DNA of 64,000 nt, taken from positions 3,516,636 through 3,580,635 of the forward strand of contig VZSE01014389.1 in the NCBI GenBank assembly GCA_013398275.1, written 5' to 3'. Source of the stretch: Promerops cafer (lineage: Eukaryota; Chordata; Aves; Passeriformes; Nectariniidae). Positions 35,385-49,213 of this stretch are shown in pieces (positions within the stretch are counted from its first letter, which is position 1; each line of letters begins with the position of its first letter). The position numbers and the translations under genes are program-made. The notes below the pieces were generated by a model. It was not told where the DNA came from, searched no databases, and saw nothing but the letters and a program-made list of their open reading frames with translations.

Positions 35385-37728
35385 ATCGTTAAAAATATAG
35401 AAGAAAAAATACAGAAATACTTGGATAAATCCTTGCCTTTTTTTTTATTCCCCCTCTGGAAGTATACTCCATTACGCATTTGCAATACTTAATTAGGATG
35501 TGGGTATAGTTAATTGCAATTTAGATTCCAGCTTGTAAGTAATTTATAAACCCATATGCAGTGAATAAGAGCTGATTTTACTAATCAAACTTTATCCCTT
35601 AAATCAAGTTTCCAAGAATTAAGAGCAAACAACAGTTTCACTACTGAAATTGTATACTTTAAATACAGAGTTTCAGTACAGTTTTATCTGAAAGACTAAA
35701 ATCACTTTAACAGTGACAACATGCCATACAAAAAATATGCTTTTTTTTCTATTTTGTGTTTACTTAACATGAAGCAGAAAAAGTGAACTAGATATCAAAA
35801 ACTTCTGTACCCTGCACTGTAATCTTGTTTCTCCATTTGATGCAGTAAAAACCTCAACAGCTAAATTTTCTCTTTACAAAAAAACACAGAACATGAAATT
35901 TACGCCTAATAAAATAATGATCATAAAATATTTTTCTGTTTCTATTTTATTTGCAAAAGAAATACATTTGAGCCAGACTGCATAAAGACCAATGGGCTTT
36001 TAAAACTTATCACTCAGTTTCTTTCTATATCACAGAGAATTTGTGAGAAAGGAGGCCAAGTGAACATCATCTGGTGCAACTGAAAAAAGGCAAGAGAGAA
36101 TCCCTTCCAATACCCTAAAGTCAGTACTACCTGACAGCTGCTTAGTGACTACAGAGGGTGAGCATGACTGTGCCAGCCTAATCCCAAAACACCCAGCAAG
36201 AAACCATTGGTAACAGCCAAGCGATTCCGTGCAAGGATCCCACAGAGAAGAGGAATGGGCTCAGAGCCAATGAATCACCAGCTCAACAGTCTGCTCAGGT
36301 CGAGGGAGGCAGCAGCTTCACTGTCATGGGCACTGCTGCTACCACCACCAAATATATTCCGTGGGTAGGTTTCATTTAGGCACCAAAGCCAGACTTCTCT
36401 GGACAGAGCCATGGAAAAAAACACATGACTGTAAATTTAGTAAGAGCTATAAAAATCATCTCACTGAACTTCTGAAAAGATTCAAACCAAGCAGTTAACC
36501 AAGAGCAGAGAAACCTGCACAGTCTTCTCTCACTGTCACAACTATCACAGCACTTCTGTCCCAGGTCACAGTGATGACCTGGAGCACCTTGTCTTGCAAG
36601 TACCCTGCTAATGTCAAGAACTACTTGTAGAGTGAGGTGATATTAACGTTGATTGAAATGAACAACAATTGGGCCCATTATTCATCTCACTTGTAGACGG
36701 CACGAAAAAAAAAAGAATTTTTCAAGGTGTACAGGAGCCCAGCGTACAAGATTTCATTCTGTTTAGTGTGTGGCATAAGGAGGGATTTCTGCTATTACAG
36801 AAGTGAGCTGCTCTACAGGGCAGTAACACAAGTGGTATGAACATATTACATCGTTCCTCATGGTTTAGTCAGGGAAGAATTAAAAGCATTTCACTGAAAA
36901 GTGATTTTTTTTTTTTGTTGTTCCTATCAAAAGAATGAGTTATTCAGAGCAACAGTCTTCTAAATCTCTTCTGCCAAACTTGGACCCAATATGAGCCTCA
37001 CAGCAAAACATGCATCCATGAATATACTACCTGACAAAGCAGTGTAATTTAAAAAGTCTAAATGCATTTGTGTAAATTTCACAAACAAAAAACCATGATA
37101 ACCATGAAATACTCCAAACTACAAACCCCTCACATATTAATGAAGTGCTCTAAAGCTTACATGACAAACATTTGCCCTTACAATCTGTTTCTTATCCATT
37201 ATGTTTGCTGGCAGCTTTCTAATTGTGATTGGCAAAGATAACCCATTTTGAAAACACTTCCTGATTGTAAATAAAAAGCTGAGAAATAGTTAGTATGTCA
37301 TTTAATTTATGCTCTAGAAATAAAAGAACAGTCCTATTGACATGAAGGGATTAAGTTCAACATCTCCAGGTGTTTCAAGATGCTCATGGAGTTGTGAAAA
37401 AAATCCATTTGTTCTTTTTCAGTTTTTTTTAATACAAGAAAGAAAACTAGAAACAGGTTGTGAGTATTTTTTATAATTTCTTATCATGGACAAGGCCTCT
37501 GTTGATAATCACTGGCAAACACCACAAGAAACAGCACTCTGGAATGATGTTAAGTACCCTTCTGTTCCTGAAGTCATTTGCACAAAACATTACCCAAAAT
37601 CAGAATCTTTACTGATCACTAATGAATCGGCAGCACTCAGAACTCTGATTTTGCTACCCTTGCCAAATTTCAAATGGCATAACATTCCACTTTATGTCAT
37701 AGTGTTTTAGCTAGATACTGCATATTTT

Positions 37729-37760
37729 AGTTTCTTTTTTCTTTTTTTTCTTTCTTTTTA
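37729..37760 (+). repeat. Pyrimidine tract
   Basis: This 32-bp stretch is made almost only of T and C, with runs of T separated by single C residues. On the UTRN transcript it is A/G-rich. Confidence 0.8.
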
Positions 37761-40700
37761 AGCCCATTAGAAAATACTGTTTTGTGGTAAAAAGAGTTGG
37801 CATAATGCCATCACAAGGGTATTGCACCTTAGAGGTTGGTAGAACAATTTATATGCAGATATTTTGAAATCACTCCAGAGAAATGTACTGCATTTCTTTA
37901 ATTGAAAATGAAGATGAGCACAGGAACTGGTAATTGAAGAAACTCTCAAACCTTCAAACCTGTATTACCTCCTTCTGTAAATTAGATTTTGTTTTGCCTT
38001 CTAAGGGAAACACCTAATACTTATAATAATGAGATTATGGATATAACTATAATAAGAAAGAAGATTTTTTTTTCTCTGTTCCATTACTTCTCCTCCTCTT
38101 CCTCATATAGGCATAAACCAAACATCAGCAAAGAGTTTCTGAAGAGTCTTAAAAAACGGAGAAGCAGAAAACATTTTATTCCTGTCCCCATAAAGCTGAA
38201 CAAAATATAAGGGGTGATAAAATAGGATTTCTAAGACACTGGTGATTCCAGCCACTTTGCAGGATTAGAAAAGGCAAGGCAACTATGGAGTTTGATATCG
38301 ATCAATTTAATGGTTGCAACAAGAAATTGCTCTCCCTATATAATGCCCTGCATGAGATTAAACTCACTGAGACCTCATCTGTATTACCCTTTTGTTTCTT
38401 TTGCACAGTACAAATATCTAATAATTTATGGCACTGAAAGGTACATGGCCGAAGAACACTTAAATTATAGTTAAAAATAAAAGAGTGAGAAATGCTAGGG
38501 TAATTATGCCTTCTGCATATTCATCATGTTCCCCTCATGGATGTTTAATTGTCATAGTGTTTCATGTATTATTTCATTTCTCTTTAGAATATTTTTATTG
38601 AAATGCTATGTAATATAGGCTTTTTTTTTTTAATTTACTGTTACAGAGGCTAAAGATGTCTTTTTTGTATGATCCAAATAGTTATAAATTAACAACAACA
38701 GAAATATTTTTCTCTATTAAATCTCAAATCTTTACAAACCAACCTATGAAAAACGTATTCAATGGCAAGTTTGCCAAACCTTTTGCCCAAACCTCACACT
38801 TTTATTACCTAAAGTGCACTGGTATTGTGCCTTCTGTGTTGCATTCCCTTCCATATGCTCATTAGTTCAATATAAAAAGTATGAAAGACTATGCTTTTTT
38901 TTTTCCCCCAGCAGCCTCAAGATTTTATAGATTAAGGTTTTTATTGGATTTTACTGTGTCAACAGACTACAGAAATACAAAATATTCTATAATTGGCATT
39001 AAGAAAAAAATCAAACACGGCAAAAAGGGTTAAATAAAATCACATCAACAGAGGCACCAATATTCCACAAATCTGACTGAGATAATAAGAGAAGAAAAGA
39101 CAAGAAAAGTGACAGGGTAAATCACGTGTGTAAGTTCGGTTCAAATATCCACCATAGCCCAGAAAACACACACTTTGATAAACCTGGGCCAAATGAATTA
39201 TAAATCCTTCTTCCAGCTAAGCAGGATAGTTGATACTTTCCAAAATGCCCCAAACCCGACTGCCTGAACTTAACAGGGCAGAGGAAGTTGTACACTGGCT
39301 TTTTGATCATTCCTGTGCCTCATTACCTGATTAAACACAACCCCAGAAAGGGCAGACATGCCAAATGTCAGCAAATAGGGTGGGGAGAACAAACTGGACT
39401 CCAAAGTCACCACACCAAAGACCTTCCACTGAGCCACTTCTCTCTACTCATGTAAATGCAAGCTACCTCTGGTGTCAGGAACCAAACAAAGTGCTTCTTA
39501 CCTGAAAATACAGATATCTTGTATCATTTTTATATTCTCCTTACAGATTGCTACCTAAAGCACTTTTTTCCTGCCTTCTCAGGTGCAGTTCCCTAATTTT
39601 TTTTTAAAAGTATATTCTGTGTGCAATAAAACTGCAGAGTATAGTTGGTTCTTTTTTCTTATTTTTCCCAAATACTCAACAGAGGTACAACTACATCATC
39701 ATCTGCAGCTATGTCACTTTCTGAATATTTAACATTTCTTATTCAAGGACACAGACATAAAGCTATCAAAATGAAGTAAAGTTATAAATTCATGGTTGTC
39801 TAAAAAAGTGTTCTTATTCAGAATTTAAGTAACCCGATTTCAATTAGCATTTATTTCCCTTTCAAAATTAATTTTTAAACCTTCTCATTTTTCAGCCACC
39901 AATCATTGGATCATACTTTTATTATCCTTGCTCTGCTATACCATAAAATGAACAACTGGCATCTTAAATCTTCCCTCTTCCCTCTGAACATAGAAGTCTT
40001 CTTGTAAATACAGTCAGTTGGTCTCAAATTATAAAGTTTTTGAGACTTATTGCAACTGTTCCTTCTACTAATGTTGTGCTTTACATCAAAGGCAACTCAT
40101 TGAAAGACGCTAGTATAATTAAAAAAAAAATTAAGTCAATTTCTCCCTCTTTCCTAGCTTTTCTTTCTATATAAAAAACCATCATTAAATCTTATTGACT
40201 GTTCTCTTGAACTGTCTTACTCATGGACTCATTACAAAGTAGTAAGTTTTTTGTGTCAGTATTGTTTTTCTTTCTTCTTTAAACTGTGTCTGAAATTAAG
40301 TAACAGACAAAGATTTAAAAGGATATTTAAACCCAAGAGTACTCTTCAGCCTCATCATAACAAAGCAAATGAAGTTCAGAATCAGCTTTTTTCTCCTTGA
40401 TCTTCCACAACTCTGATTTATCTAGATGCTGCTGAAAACAATGATTTTTAGATCAGTAAGAAATAAAAAATGTAGGAAACTCCCAAGGCAGTCTGCTTTC
40501 CAGACTGTGAAGCTACTAAAACCCTGAAGTTTCTTTAAAAAAGTAAATCCTACTACTTACATGTACCATCGTTCTTTTTCAAGACACAAGAACCAAGACA
40601 TTGCTTTAGCAGCATATATCATGCTGAAAGTAGGGAAAGATTACTGGAAAAGTCTTACTTGAGATGCAGTAGTTAATTCTGTTGACTTCATTAAAGCCAT

Positions 40701-42763
40701 CCTGAAAATAAAACAGTGGTGTCTGCTACTATAAAGACCTCGACCCTCAAAGAACTTGCCCTACACTTCTGCCCCCCTACCAAACTTTCTGTGAAAGACC
40801 ATTAAAAACAATTTCTGAGAAATGCTGGGGTTTGTTTCTGAGCCCCAGCTGGCTTCATTCCTCAATCTAGCTCTAGGGCCACCAACACACTACTACGGGA
40901 GCAAGGCCACAGTACTGGGGGATACTTTGCCACCAACCAGTGTGCTTGAAGGATTGCACCTAGTGCGTATCCTGGAAAGATTTTCTTCTGAACCAGCAAC
41001 AAAAAAAAAGGAAAAAAAATTCTCAAAAATGGAATTTTTGCTGAGGTGGGGTAAGAGAGAGCCTCAGAAACTCAGAAGAATGCATTAGATAAGAAAGAAA
41101 AAGATACACATATGAAATGTTCAAGTTTAAAATCTTTGCTTTGCTCAGGACAGGACAGAAGGTGTATCTTAGTTTGTTCCATCTGTTCCTGTGTCTGTTC
41201 CCCAACTCTGAATGAACTGGTGAGCTCTTAGGCCAACTCATGCCCCCAACTCCAGCTATTGACTCTGATAAGGTAGAACAGGAACATGAATCTTTCAATG
41301 TCCACTAAGGACATATCCACCAGAAAAAAACGACATGTTTAGGGAAGTTTTCCTCTTGCTTTCTGTAGTTTGACACTTCAGCATTTTCCTTGAATTACTG
41401 CTGCAAGTTGATCATTTTAACAGCACTTCTGCCTGAGTCTGAGCAGTGAATGTGCCTCCACATGCAACTTCTGCCCTCTCCTCTTCCATTGGTAAGGAGG
41501 CAGGAACCTCTTCTCCAGTGTGTCACAGTTTTTGCTGCCTCTTGCAAAGCTTTTGAGCAGAAGCACAAATGCTTTTATAGACAATTCAAGGATGTTCATA
41601 GCAGGTTTTTGCTTTTTCTGGTCACCTACTCAGAGCCTTTAAAGAAATTAATCTTCGTATGACAGTTTAAAAACAGCTGTCACATCTCAAGAATGCTAAC
41701 AGGTTTGATCGAAAGATTTATTGCTACCTGCTTTTCAAAGCTCTCAAGTACTTGTAAATTGTTTGAAGCACAAAATGTGGCTTTCAGAGCAATGAGCAAT
41801 ACGCAATAGTAAAAAATCCTCACTTACATTCTTTTAAAATTAACTATCTTCAGGTCCAATTCACAGTCATCCTTCAGACTTAAAAACCATACTCTTTTCC
41901 CAAACCCAAACTGATAACATTTTAAACACAGATTTCCTTCAGCCTGAAATGAACTAGTCTGGGTCTCGCTTATACACTGTACCTTAAAATTTCATTTGCC
42001 TTTCTAGCAATGACCTATCCTTCTCTTAAAGCTGCAATATTTGACCTTAAAAGTACAGGCAAACAAAATAAACACTGGTAGAGTAAGAAAAGCAAAATTA
42101 GGGATTGTTTTTTGTAGAACACATCAAGATCTCCACACCTCTGTAACTTAGGTATTCCTTAATATTTAAAAAAAAAGTATCTCAACCATTCCTTTAGGTA
42201 ATCAAGGCATTTCTAAATTTTTTGTAAATATTTATATCTGAATAAAATTTACCTCAATATCAATTACTATAAAAACTACCATAAAGTAAAAAAGATGACA
42301 AAAGAACAGTCGAGGCATGTCTGTTTACAAAGGAATTTTGCACAAAATGGTGATTGGGCTCAGTAGATATTAGTAACCACTGTTCTGCTCTAGGTTATGA
42401 ACTTTGTATTTTAAATACATTATTTATTCAGTTCTTTTTCCTCTACAGTTTATACTCTGAATGAGACACACACACAAGAACAAGTCCAGTTTGAACACTG
42501 ACAGTGTATTACACTGGAGTGCCTCTGCTGTTTCTCATGTGAGTGAGGTTCTTAATTAGGGTTTGTCAGTGACTTGTTTTTACATATTTCTAAATTATGC
42601 AGCATGCAATAAACATGACTTTATAGTATAGGCAGCATAACACTACATAGAGAAACTGTCAATAGCATTTCTGGCAGCTACTTAGTACCTATGTTTTTCT
42701 GCTAGGTTATGGTGATAGGACCCCCTGTTATACTTAAGAAAAATAGAATCAAGGCAAACTTAC

Positions 42764-42824
42764 TTGATATAATAGGGCACTTTGTTATGTGAAACAGATC
42801 TCTGCCATGGAAACTGTACTGAGG
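42764..42824 (-). CDS. UTRN: UTRN exon 62eq: first half of the WW domain
   Basis: The 61-nt exon matches the dystrophin exon 62 length. It encodes TSVQFPWQRSVSHNKVPYYI plus the start of Asn. It holds the first signature Trp (PWQR) and the central aromatic strand (VPYYIN) of the WW domain, which binds the PPxY motif in the beta-dystroglycan tail. The acceptor is TTTCCTCAG|CCTCAG and the donor is CAA|GTAAGT. A tandem CAG lies 5 nt inside the exon (CCTCAG), but using it would change the frame, so the upstream acceptor is favoured. Both flanking codons are split (A|CC and AA|T). Confidence 0.97.
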
Positions 42825-45299
42825 CTGAGGAAATAAAGAGAAGGTTGTTATTAGAAAGCACCTGTCATATTAAAAAATATAACTATCTTTTATTTATTTT
42901 ACAATAAATATGGTTATAATAAATTAAATGGAAACAATATTTCCCAGACTATTTTCAGTAATTACAAAAGCAGCAGAAGAAAATTATGGCAATCTATCAG
43001 GATGATTACAGGCATCTATTTGATGCCATGCTGGAAGAAAAACAAATGTGATGATTCTACTTCAAAGAAGGATGACAAATTCTGAGCAAGCTACCCATTT
43101 AGGGAAACTGCAAAAACTTGTTTTTCTACCTCTATAGGATTATTAAAGTTTATGCTTTTAAAATAAATTATTCCACCAGCATAAATAATGCTCTGCAACA
43201 GAACAAGAAGAAATATCAACCTTGTTTTTATTAGTTACAACACTTAGTCCCTATTTGCAACTGAAATTAATATTGATTAACACTGTATGGCCAAGAAAAA
43301 AAAAGCACTAAAACCTGTCTTTGTGCTCCTTGATAAAGAACTGTAATATTTGCAGAACTTATGCAAATCAGATATCATCCACAATATCAGGAAGGCTACT
43401 GAACACTGAGTTGAAAAAGGCATGACACTCCAACTGCTGATCTAAAGATCCCAAGGGATAAAAGGTAAAAAGTGTCAGGCCAACAGGACTGTTGGTGCTC
43501 AACTTAAAAATAGCTATTTACTGAAAAACCATAGGTACACATATCAGAAATTACCAGACTAGTGCCTGGGTAATTAGGGTTTCAGCATGAAAAAAACTTG
43601 CACTAGATTCCCTGTGGAAGCAGAGATGGAAAGAACAGGCAGGAACAAGCGATCACCACAATGAGATGAATTTACATCACACACGTCAGTGCTTCTGACA
43701 CAGAGTGCCTGCTCTCAGATCCTAACAGCCCCCACTTAGAACCTTGGTAAAATGAGACAGCTTTGATCCACACTGGATCTCAAATAATTAAACTCTCCAT
43801 TAATGTAATTTTCTGCAAGCTTGGCCCACTTTAGGATTCATCCCTCTCTGGAAAAAAAAAAAAATCCACTTGAAAGTAACTCTCTCGTCTTCCCAAAGGA
43901 CCTCTCAAAACTGCAGTGAAGCCTCACAAGCTGTATAAGCCTCATAGGCTCTTGCAGCTACAGACAGAGAGAGGTCTTGCCCTGCTACCAGCTGGCTGGT
44001 GCCCAAGGGTTTCATGGCTGTGACCTCTTCCTAAACCACACAAAATATCATGGTTTATAATTTAAGAAATATTCATGTACTGAAAGAGAGATTAACTGGG
44101 AAGGCTATTTGGGAAATTATAGGAGCAAAGTAAATCACTTTCTTTACTGGAAAAAAAAAGAGAAAATTCCATCTTTATTTGAAGAAGAAGATAACATTTG
44201 CAATAAAGACGTAGGTAAAGAAAAAACATAGTAAAGGCTAAATGCTCAAACAGATGTAGCTTGCTAAAAAGTAATCCTTAGGCCTTCATAAATGTGGAAA
44301 AAAAGGTAAAATCAACCTGATAGGTGAAGGTGGCTGTCAGCTTTAGAGTTTCATTCTCTAGTGTTGCAATTTGGCACCTATGGTGGCTCCTGTTCTAGCA
44401 CATGAATTATGTCAGCTAAGTAAGAATTTGCTTAACTACAATTTATTTGCTATGACAGATATAGATGTTCTGCACTGACATAAATATGAACTAAACAATT
44501 TAATCAATTAAATTACTAATTATTATGGAGCAAGTCATATTCTATTTATTTGAGAACAAGCTTTGTAAAACATTGCCAGCTCTCTGTATGAAAGTCTGGA
44601 AAATGAGATTACCATTCTCTTTTAAAAATCACTGATGAAAACTGAACATAGTAGTTATCAACTTGGCATTCACTAGGAGGCCAGTAGATATTAGTATGCC
44701 TGAGAGATGCTTTGAGCAGGCCACTGGAGACATAAGCTGTTTGTTAGGGAACATGTGGAGTCAGTGCTCTGTGGATGTTCATGGATTCATTTTAGAAAGC
44801 ATACAGGAAACATAACAGAGAGTAGTGGATCATCAGCCTTGGAAAATAAATTAATTACAGAAAAATCAAGGTATTATTTCTAAAGGCAGGAGTCCGCAAA
44901 AAGCAATCTTTTTGCAAAGAATGGATTATAAGGATTCTTCACCTTTATCTGTTAGGGATGCATAAAATTTACTGATCAGTAACTAATTTGCTTACCTTTC
45001 ATCTCAAAAGCACTGAAAAACAAATCAACCACAATCTGCTTCCCAATAAAGGGAGGGGAGAAATAGCTCAGCAAAGAGGGACTGTAGAGTGCAGTGGCCT
45101 ACTGATACAGCTTTACCTCAGACTCCTAACGCTGAACTATTTATCAAGGGCTAACATATTGTTTGGTAGTCTTCAAAAATATTTTGAAGCCCTTTCATAG
45201 TGATGGTCTGCATGAATCCATGCAATTGGTGTTCCAGGAAGTCAACCAGTAGTATCAAATGCTGCACTGTGTCTTTATAGTAAAGAAACATTCATAGCC

Positions 45300-45447
45300 A
45301 CTGCAGAGGTGAAATCACTGGACTAACAGGGCTGGAACCAGGGTGCTGGATAATCTCATCTAGGCTCCCTTTCCCATAAAAGGTTGGACTACATGATCTT
45401 TTGAGGTCAGTCCCTTTCAAACAGGGCTACTCCATCATTCCATGAAT
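45300..45447 (+). mobile_element. CR1 retrotransposon 3' end fragment
   Basis: The segment contains GGTTGGACTACATGATCTTT, then GAGGTCAGTCCCTTTCAA, then a degraded ATTCCATGAATC tail. This is the standard ending of avian CR1 elements (GGTTGGACTAGATGATCTxxxGAGGTCCCTTCCAAC, then an ATTCTATG-type repeat). It is 5'-truncated, + orientation, antisense to UTRN. Confidence 0.82.
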
Positions 45448-45695
45448 CTGATGAACAGGCAGAAATAGGTGTCTTTCTAGCAAAAATTCCTGATTAAATA
45501 ATAACTATGATCTAGTCAGTTGAAAATGGTGAGATGGCAAGTTATGGTTCCTTCTTAGTATTTGGAGGAAGAATAACAGGTAGGTGAGGTAAACTGAAAA
45601 TAGCTGCTGCCAGATAAGGACAGATAAAAACCTGCCCTCTAATTCAGAAGTGCAGCTTTGGACATGAAGATTTGCAGAAGACATACATATATAAT

Positions 45696-45723
45696 CAATC
45701 TCAATCTTAGGAGATTGAGATTG
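45696..45723. other. Perfect hairpin, 12-bp arms
   Basis: The left arm CAATCTCAATCT (45696-45707) and right arm AGATTGAGATTG (45712-45723) are exact reverse complements, separated by TAGG. Each arm is itself a near-duplicate of CAATCT. It lies within intron 61eq. It would fold equally well on either strand. Confidence 0.85.
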
Positions 45724-45964
45724 TTTTATTCAGAATACTACTCGCTCTTCACAGCTAGAAATCACTTAGTGCTGCTAAAATTTTGATTTAGAATACACAG
45801 TCTTTCAACCCGTCAGGATAAAGCCTTCAACTTTCCAGATTTAATTATTTTTTCTGTTTTTATTTTACTTCTGAAATTACTGCCCCTGACTTACATTTAC
45901 CAGACACTATATAAAGTTATATGTATAAGTTCTTTAACTCTGTCTTCTTAAAGCTTTAAAAAAG

Positions 45965-46026
45965 GTTTGGTTGTTGTTTTTTTTGTTGTTGTTGGTTTTT
46001 TTAAAGATGCTTTAGTTGTTGTTGGT
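45965..46026 (+). repeat. GTT/T-rich simple repeat
   Basis: The tract is an interrupted run of TTG/GTT units and T homopolymers, with the wording TGGTTGTTG, then T8, then GTTGTTGTTGG and a second T run. The GTTGTTG motif recurs at 46015-46023. It is low-complexity intronic sequence. Confidence 0.7.
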
Positions 46027-47730
46027 GTGGGGAAAGAGGTTGTTTTTGTCAAATGCTTTAAATTAATAACTACATATTATTTTTTTTTCCACAACTGTGT
46101 TACTTAACTGTAATTCTTTGTGGTATCTACCAACATGCAAGCCGTCCTGGAAACTTCCCCTTTTTTACTTTGGTATGTAACACAAACTGAATGTCTCCCA
46201 AAGCCTGAAGAATATTCCCTAAACACAGCTGAGGAATGCTGATAAGGCACTGCACAGTCTCTGTGGACATAATTCTATGAACGTTTTAACCAGCAACAAA
46301 GCCAGTTCACCACTCAGACCTGTGAACACGGTGTTTTATTGTGGCATGTTGTAAGCCAATTCAAGGAAATGATCCAGGCCAAGACAAACAAAACCAGCCA
46401 ACCTTTCCTGGCAAGTCTTACATGTGGACTCTTCCATTGATTCTCCCTCAACTAGAATAAGAGCTAGATTCTGAGAAACAACTTATTCCTTCCTAATCTG
46501 TTTTATTTACAGAGACTAGACTGACTAATCTTACAAACAGTTCATCTGGCATTCTTCAGCAGTGCCAAAGGTAGCATCTATCGTTTTAACAAGTTATTAC
46601 ATAGGTGTACTGACCAGGTTACAAGTTTGAGACTACAAGAGCTACAAAACCACTGCGGCAACAGTATGCAATATTTCTAATACAGCTTTAAAAAAGAAAT
46701 AAATCCTGTGCTTTTAAAGTTGTTTGTTTGTTCTGTCAATTTGAAAAAAGGACAAAATGGCTCACGGAATTGCTGGTTTGCATAACAGCAAATATTTTAA
46801 AATATTTTTTAAACAGTAATATTTTATATACACTGCATCTGGTTTACTGAAAAACTGTCAATTCAAAATAAGAACATGGTTGTAACATAAGTCAAGAAAA
46901 AAGTCAAGATTTATTTAGTGATTTAAATTACATTAGCAGTTCAGCTATACAGTGACATACACTACTTCAAAATCTCTGTGAAAAAGCTGCTCATTTTTAT
47001 GTTGACTTCTCAACTCCTGTAATAATGTTACTATTTTTATAGAAGCTCTCAGCTAAAAACTGGAGAGGTGATTGGGTTAAAATTCTGTCTCATTAGCTCT
47101 GATGATGGCAGGTGGGCTGAAACATCAGGAAACCAACATGGACCTTGACACCACAACCTATCCATGGGTAACAATTAGATCAACTCAGATTTTGCCCTCT
47201 TAGTGCATGTGAGATTATAGGCTAACACCTCTAAAATGTTTATAAAAAAGATGCGAGAATAGGTCATGAGGATGCAATGCATGTTTGCTTTTCCCAGCCC
47301 TTTACTTGAAGTTCCACAAACGTATGACACAGAGCCTTTAAAAAAAAAATAAAAATCCAGGGAGCTCTTCCTTTGTGAAATCCCAACAAGCGTGGAAGCA
47401 AAAGAAAATGGAAGAAAGAGTTGGCAAAGGATGAAAAGATGTGGTCACGAACATGCAAAGGTTCTGGAACAGTCACCGGTCAGACATCGTAGCAGGGGAC
47501 AAAGAATACAGCAATGAGGGCACAACCATCTCAGAAAGACAGAGTGGGAAGCACACTAGTCAAAATGTCAATGAAGTTGTGAAGACAAAACACCCCTACA
47601 AAAAACAGGGGTTAGATAATATCATGGAAGAGGAACTTCCTCAAGCCATAGGGAAACCTGGAGTAAGGACCAGTCAGTGTTTGAGAAAGCCATCATATCT
47701 TACATGTATCTATTAATTCAAGGAACTTAC

Positions 47731-47809
47731 TGGAAAGAAAATGCTGTGATGCAGGTCCAAAATCTCGGTGTGCCTCCTGTAACTGTTTAAGGCGATCCTC
47801 TACAGACAC
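47731..47809 (-). CDS. UTRN: UTRN exon 61eq: hinge before the WW domain
   Basis: The 79-nt exon matches the dystrophin exon 61 length. It encodes VSVEDRLKQLQEAHRDFG followed by PASQHFLS and the first base of a Thr codon. This is the end of the rod and the hinge, and the SQHFLSTSVQ junction is shared by utrophin and dystrophin. The acceptor is TTATGTGTAG|GTGTC and the donor is CCA|GTAAGT. It enters in phase 0 and leaves one base. Confidence 0.97.
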
Positions 47810-49213
47810 CTACACATAAACACACACACTCAAAATATACATTGCATGTACTTTGCAATACCAAGATCATGATAAGAAAATCACTTGTTTACATTTCTTT
47901 TAGTGAAATCAATTTGTGTGTCACAGCAATTATTTGACATCCACCTATTTAAGGCTACATATTTTTCTTCCATCTGCTTAATGAGAGTCATGCTATCTAT
48001 CTTCTTCCATCAATCTTGCAGTGTTCTGGTGTGAGAACTGTAGATCAATAACGAACAACAGTAGTTTCATGGTGACTACAGCCAACTGCTGACGTTTTTG
48101 ATCTCCTCCCAACCCTTCTGTTGTCCAAATTCCCATAGTCAGCAGGTCTCAGTTTGATTGCATTGATCTCACAGCTGCCTTTCCAGCACAGAACTATTCT
48201 GGAAGACAGAAGCTTCACTGGCTGACATGACTCCCCTCAGTTTAATTGAAATGGCAGTAGCACACCTACCAGTACTTTGATTGTTTGGTTAACTAAATTT
48301 GAGAGGACACACACAAAACCTCCCCCACCAAAAAAAAAAAAACCTCACAAACAAAATAAGAAAAGAAACCCCACTACCAAATGATATTAGGAAAGGAAAG
48401 GTCTGATATGACACAATAACAGCTTTGACTCTCAGGAGTAACTTATTCAAAACTACTGGCCAAGAAACTGGTGCCCAGGTTTTGAAAATTAATTCCCACC
48501 ACCCTCACTAGAGATGTGATAAGTATTTCCTACAAAAATAAACACCAAAAAAAAAGAGAAAATTCAAAAATTCATAAATGAACTTTTAACGGATGTAAGA
48601 AACGTCACTAAATCATTCACTGTGAAATTTTGTATGAGTTTCAGCTGTAATCGGGCACATTGATTTACCTTTCTCAGATGATTTAGGCACAATAATCATA
48701 ATTAAGCAATATGTATCTCTCAGCATATCCCCTTCTGCTTTTTATGCTAAACTGCTATTGCTTATATCTTGTTATACCTCTACTAATACTTAAATCACTT
48801 TACGTGAAATTTCCTACAGAAACTGAACATTCAAAGAGAAAATAAAACTGCTTTCACACAAGCTGGAAACACAACAGAATTTTTTACACCAGTTTTTGCA
48901 GACACAGATTTATGCAGTAAAATCTACTGCTACAAGACATAAAAAAAACCCATGCAGCAATAGTTCCCACTATTCCCCAGACTTTAATGCAGTTTCTTTC
49001 CTGTTTGAATAAACTGCTGATGTAGATTTAAAGGAAAAGCTTTTGGCCAAGCTACAGCAGGAAAGGCAGCTCCTTTTATTGCATTGGTACTAACAGAATA
49101 ACACCTTAATGACAGAAGTAACAAACAAATGGTAATAAGTGACTCTTTTAAGAAAACAGAGGAGAATGAGAAATATCCCTCCCCACACCCACTGTACATA
49201 TTCAGAAGAATAC
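47810..49213 (-). other. UTRN: UTRN intron 60eq
   Basis: This 1.4-kb intron has only short A-rich runs (for example about 48330-48342 and 48549-48556). No transposon or exon was recognised. Confidence 0.85.

Larger units (their letters stand above)
32535..42763 (-). other. UTRN: UTRN intron 62eq (splits the WW domain)
   Basis: At 10.2 kb this is the largest complete intron in the window. In mammals the corresponding intron contains the first exon and promoter of the short isoform (Dp71 for dystrophin, Up71 for utrophin). I could not find a CpG-dense region or a convincing short first exon here. Content seen: a CR1 scrap (about 32970-33030), pyrimidine tracts at 35341-35384 and 37729-37760, and a slightly GC-richer stretch at about 36110-36620 with no recognised identity. 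The rest is AT-rich. Confidence 0.85.
42825..47730 (-). other. UTRN: UTRN intron 61eq
   Basis: This 4.9-kb intron carries a CR1 3' fragment (about 45300-45447), a perfect 12-bp-arm hairpin (45696-45723) and a GTT-rich tract (about 45965-46026). No additional exon was seen. Confidence 0.85.
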
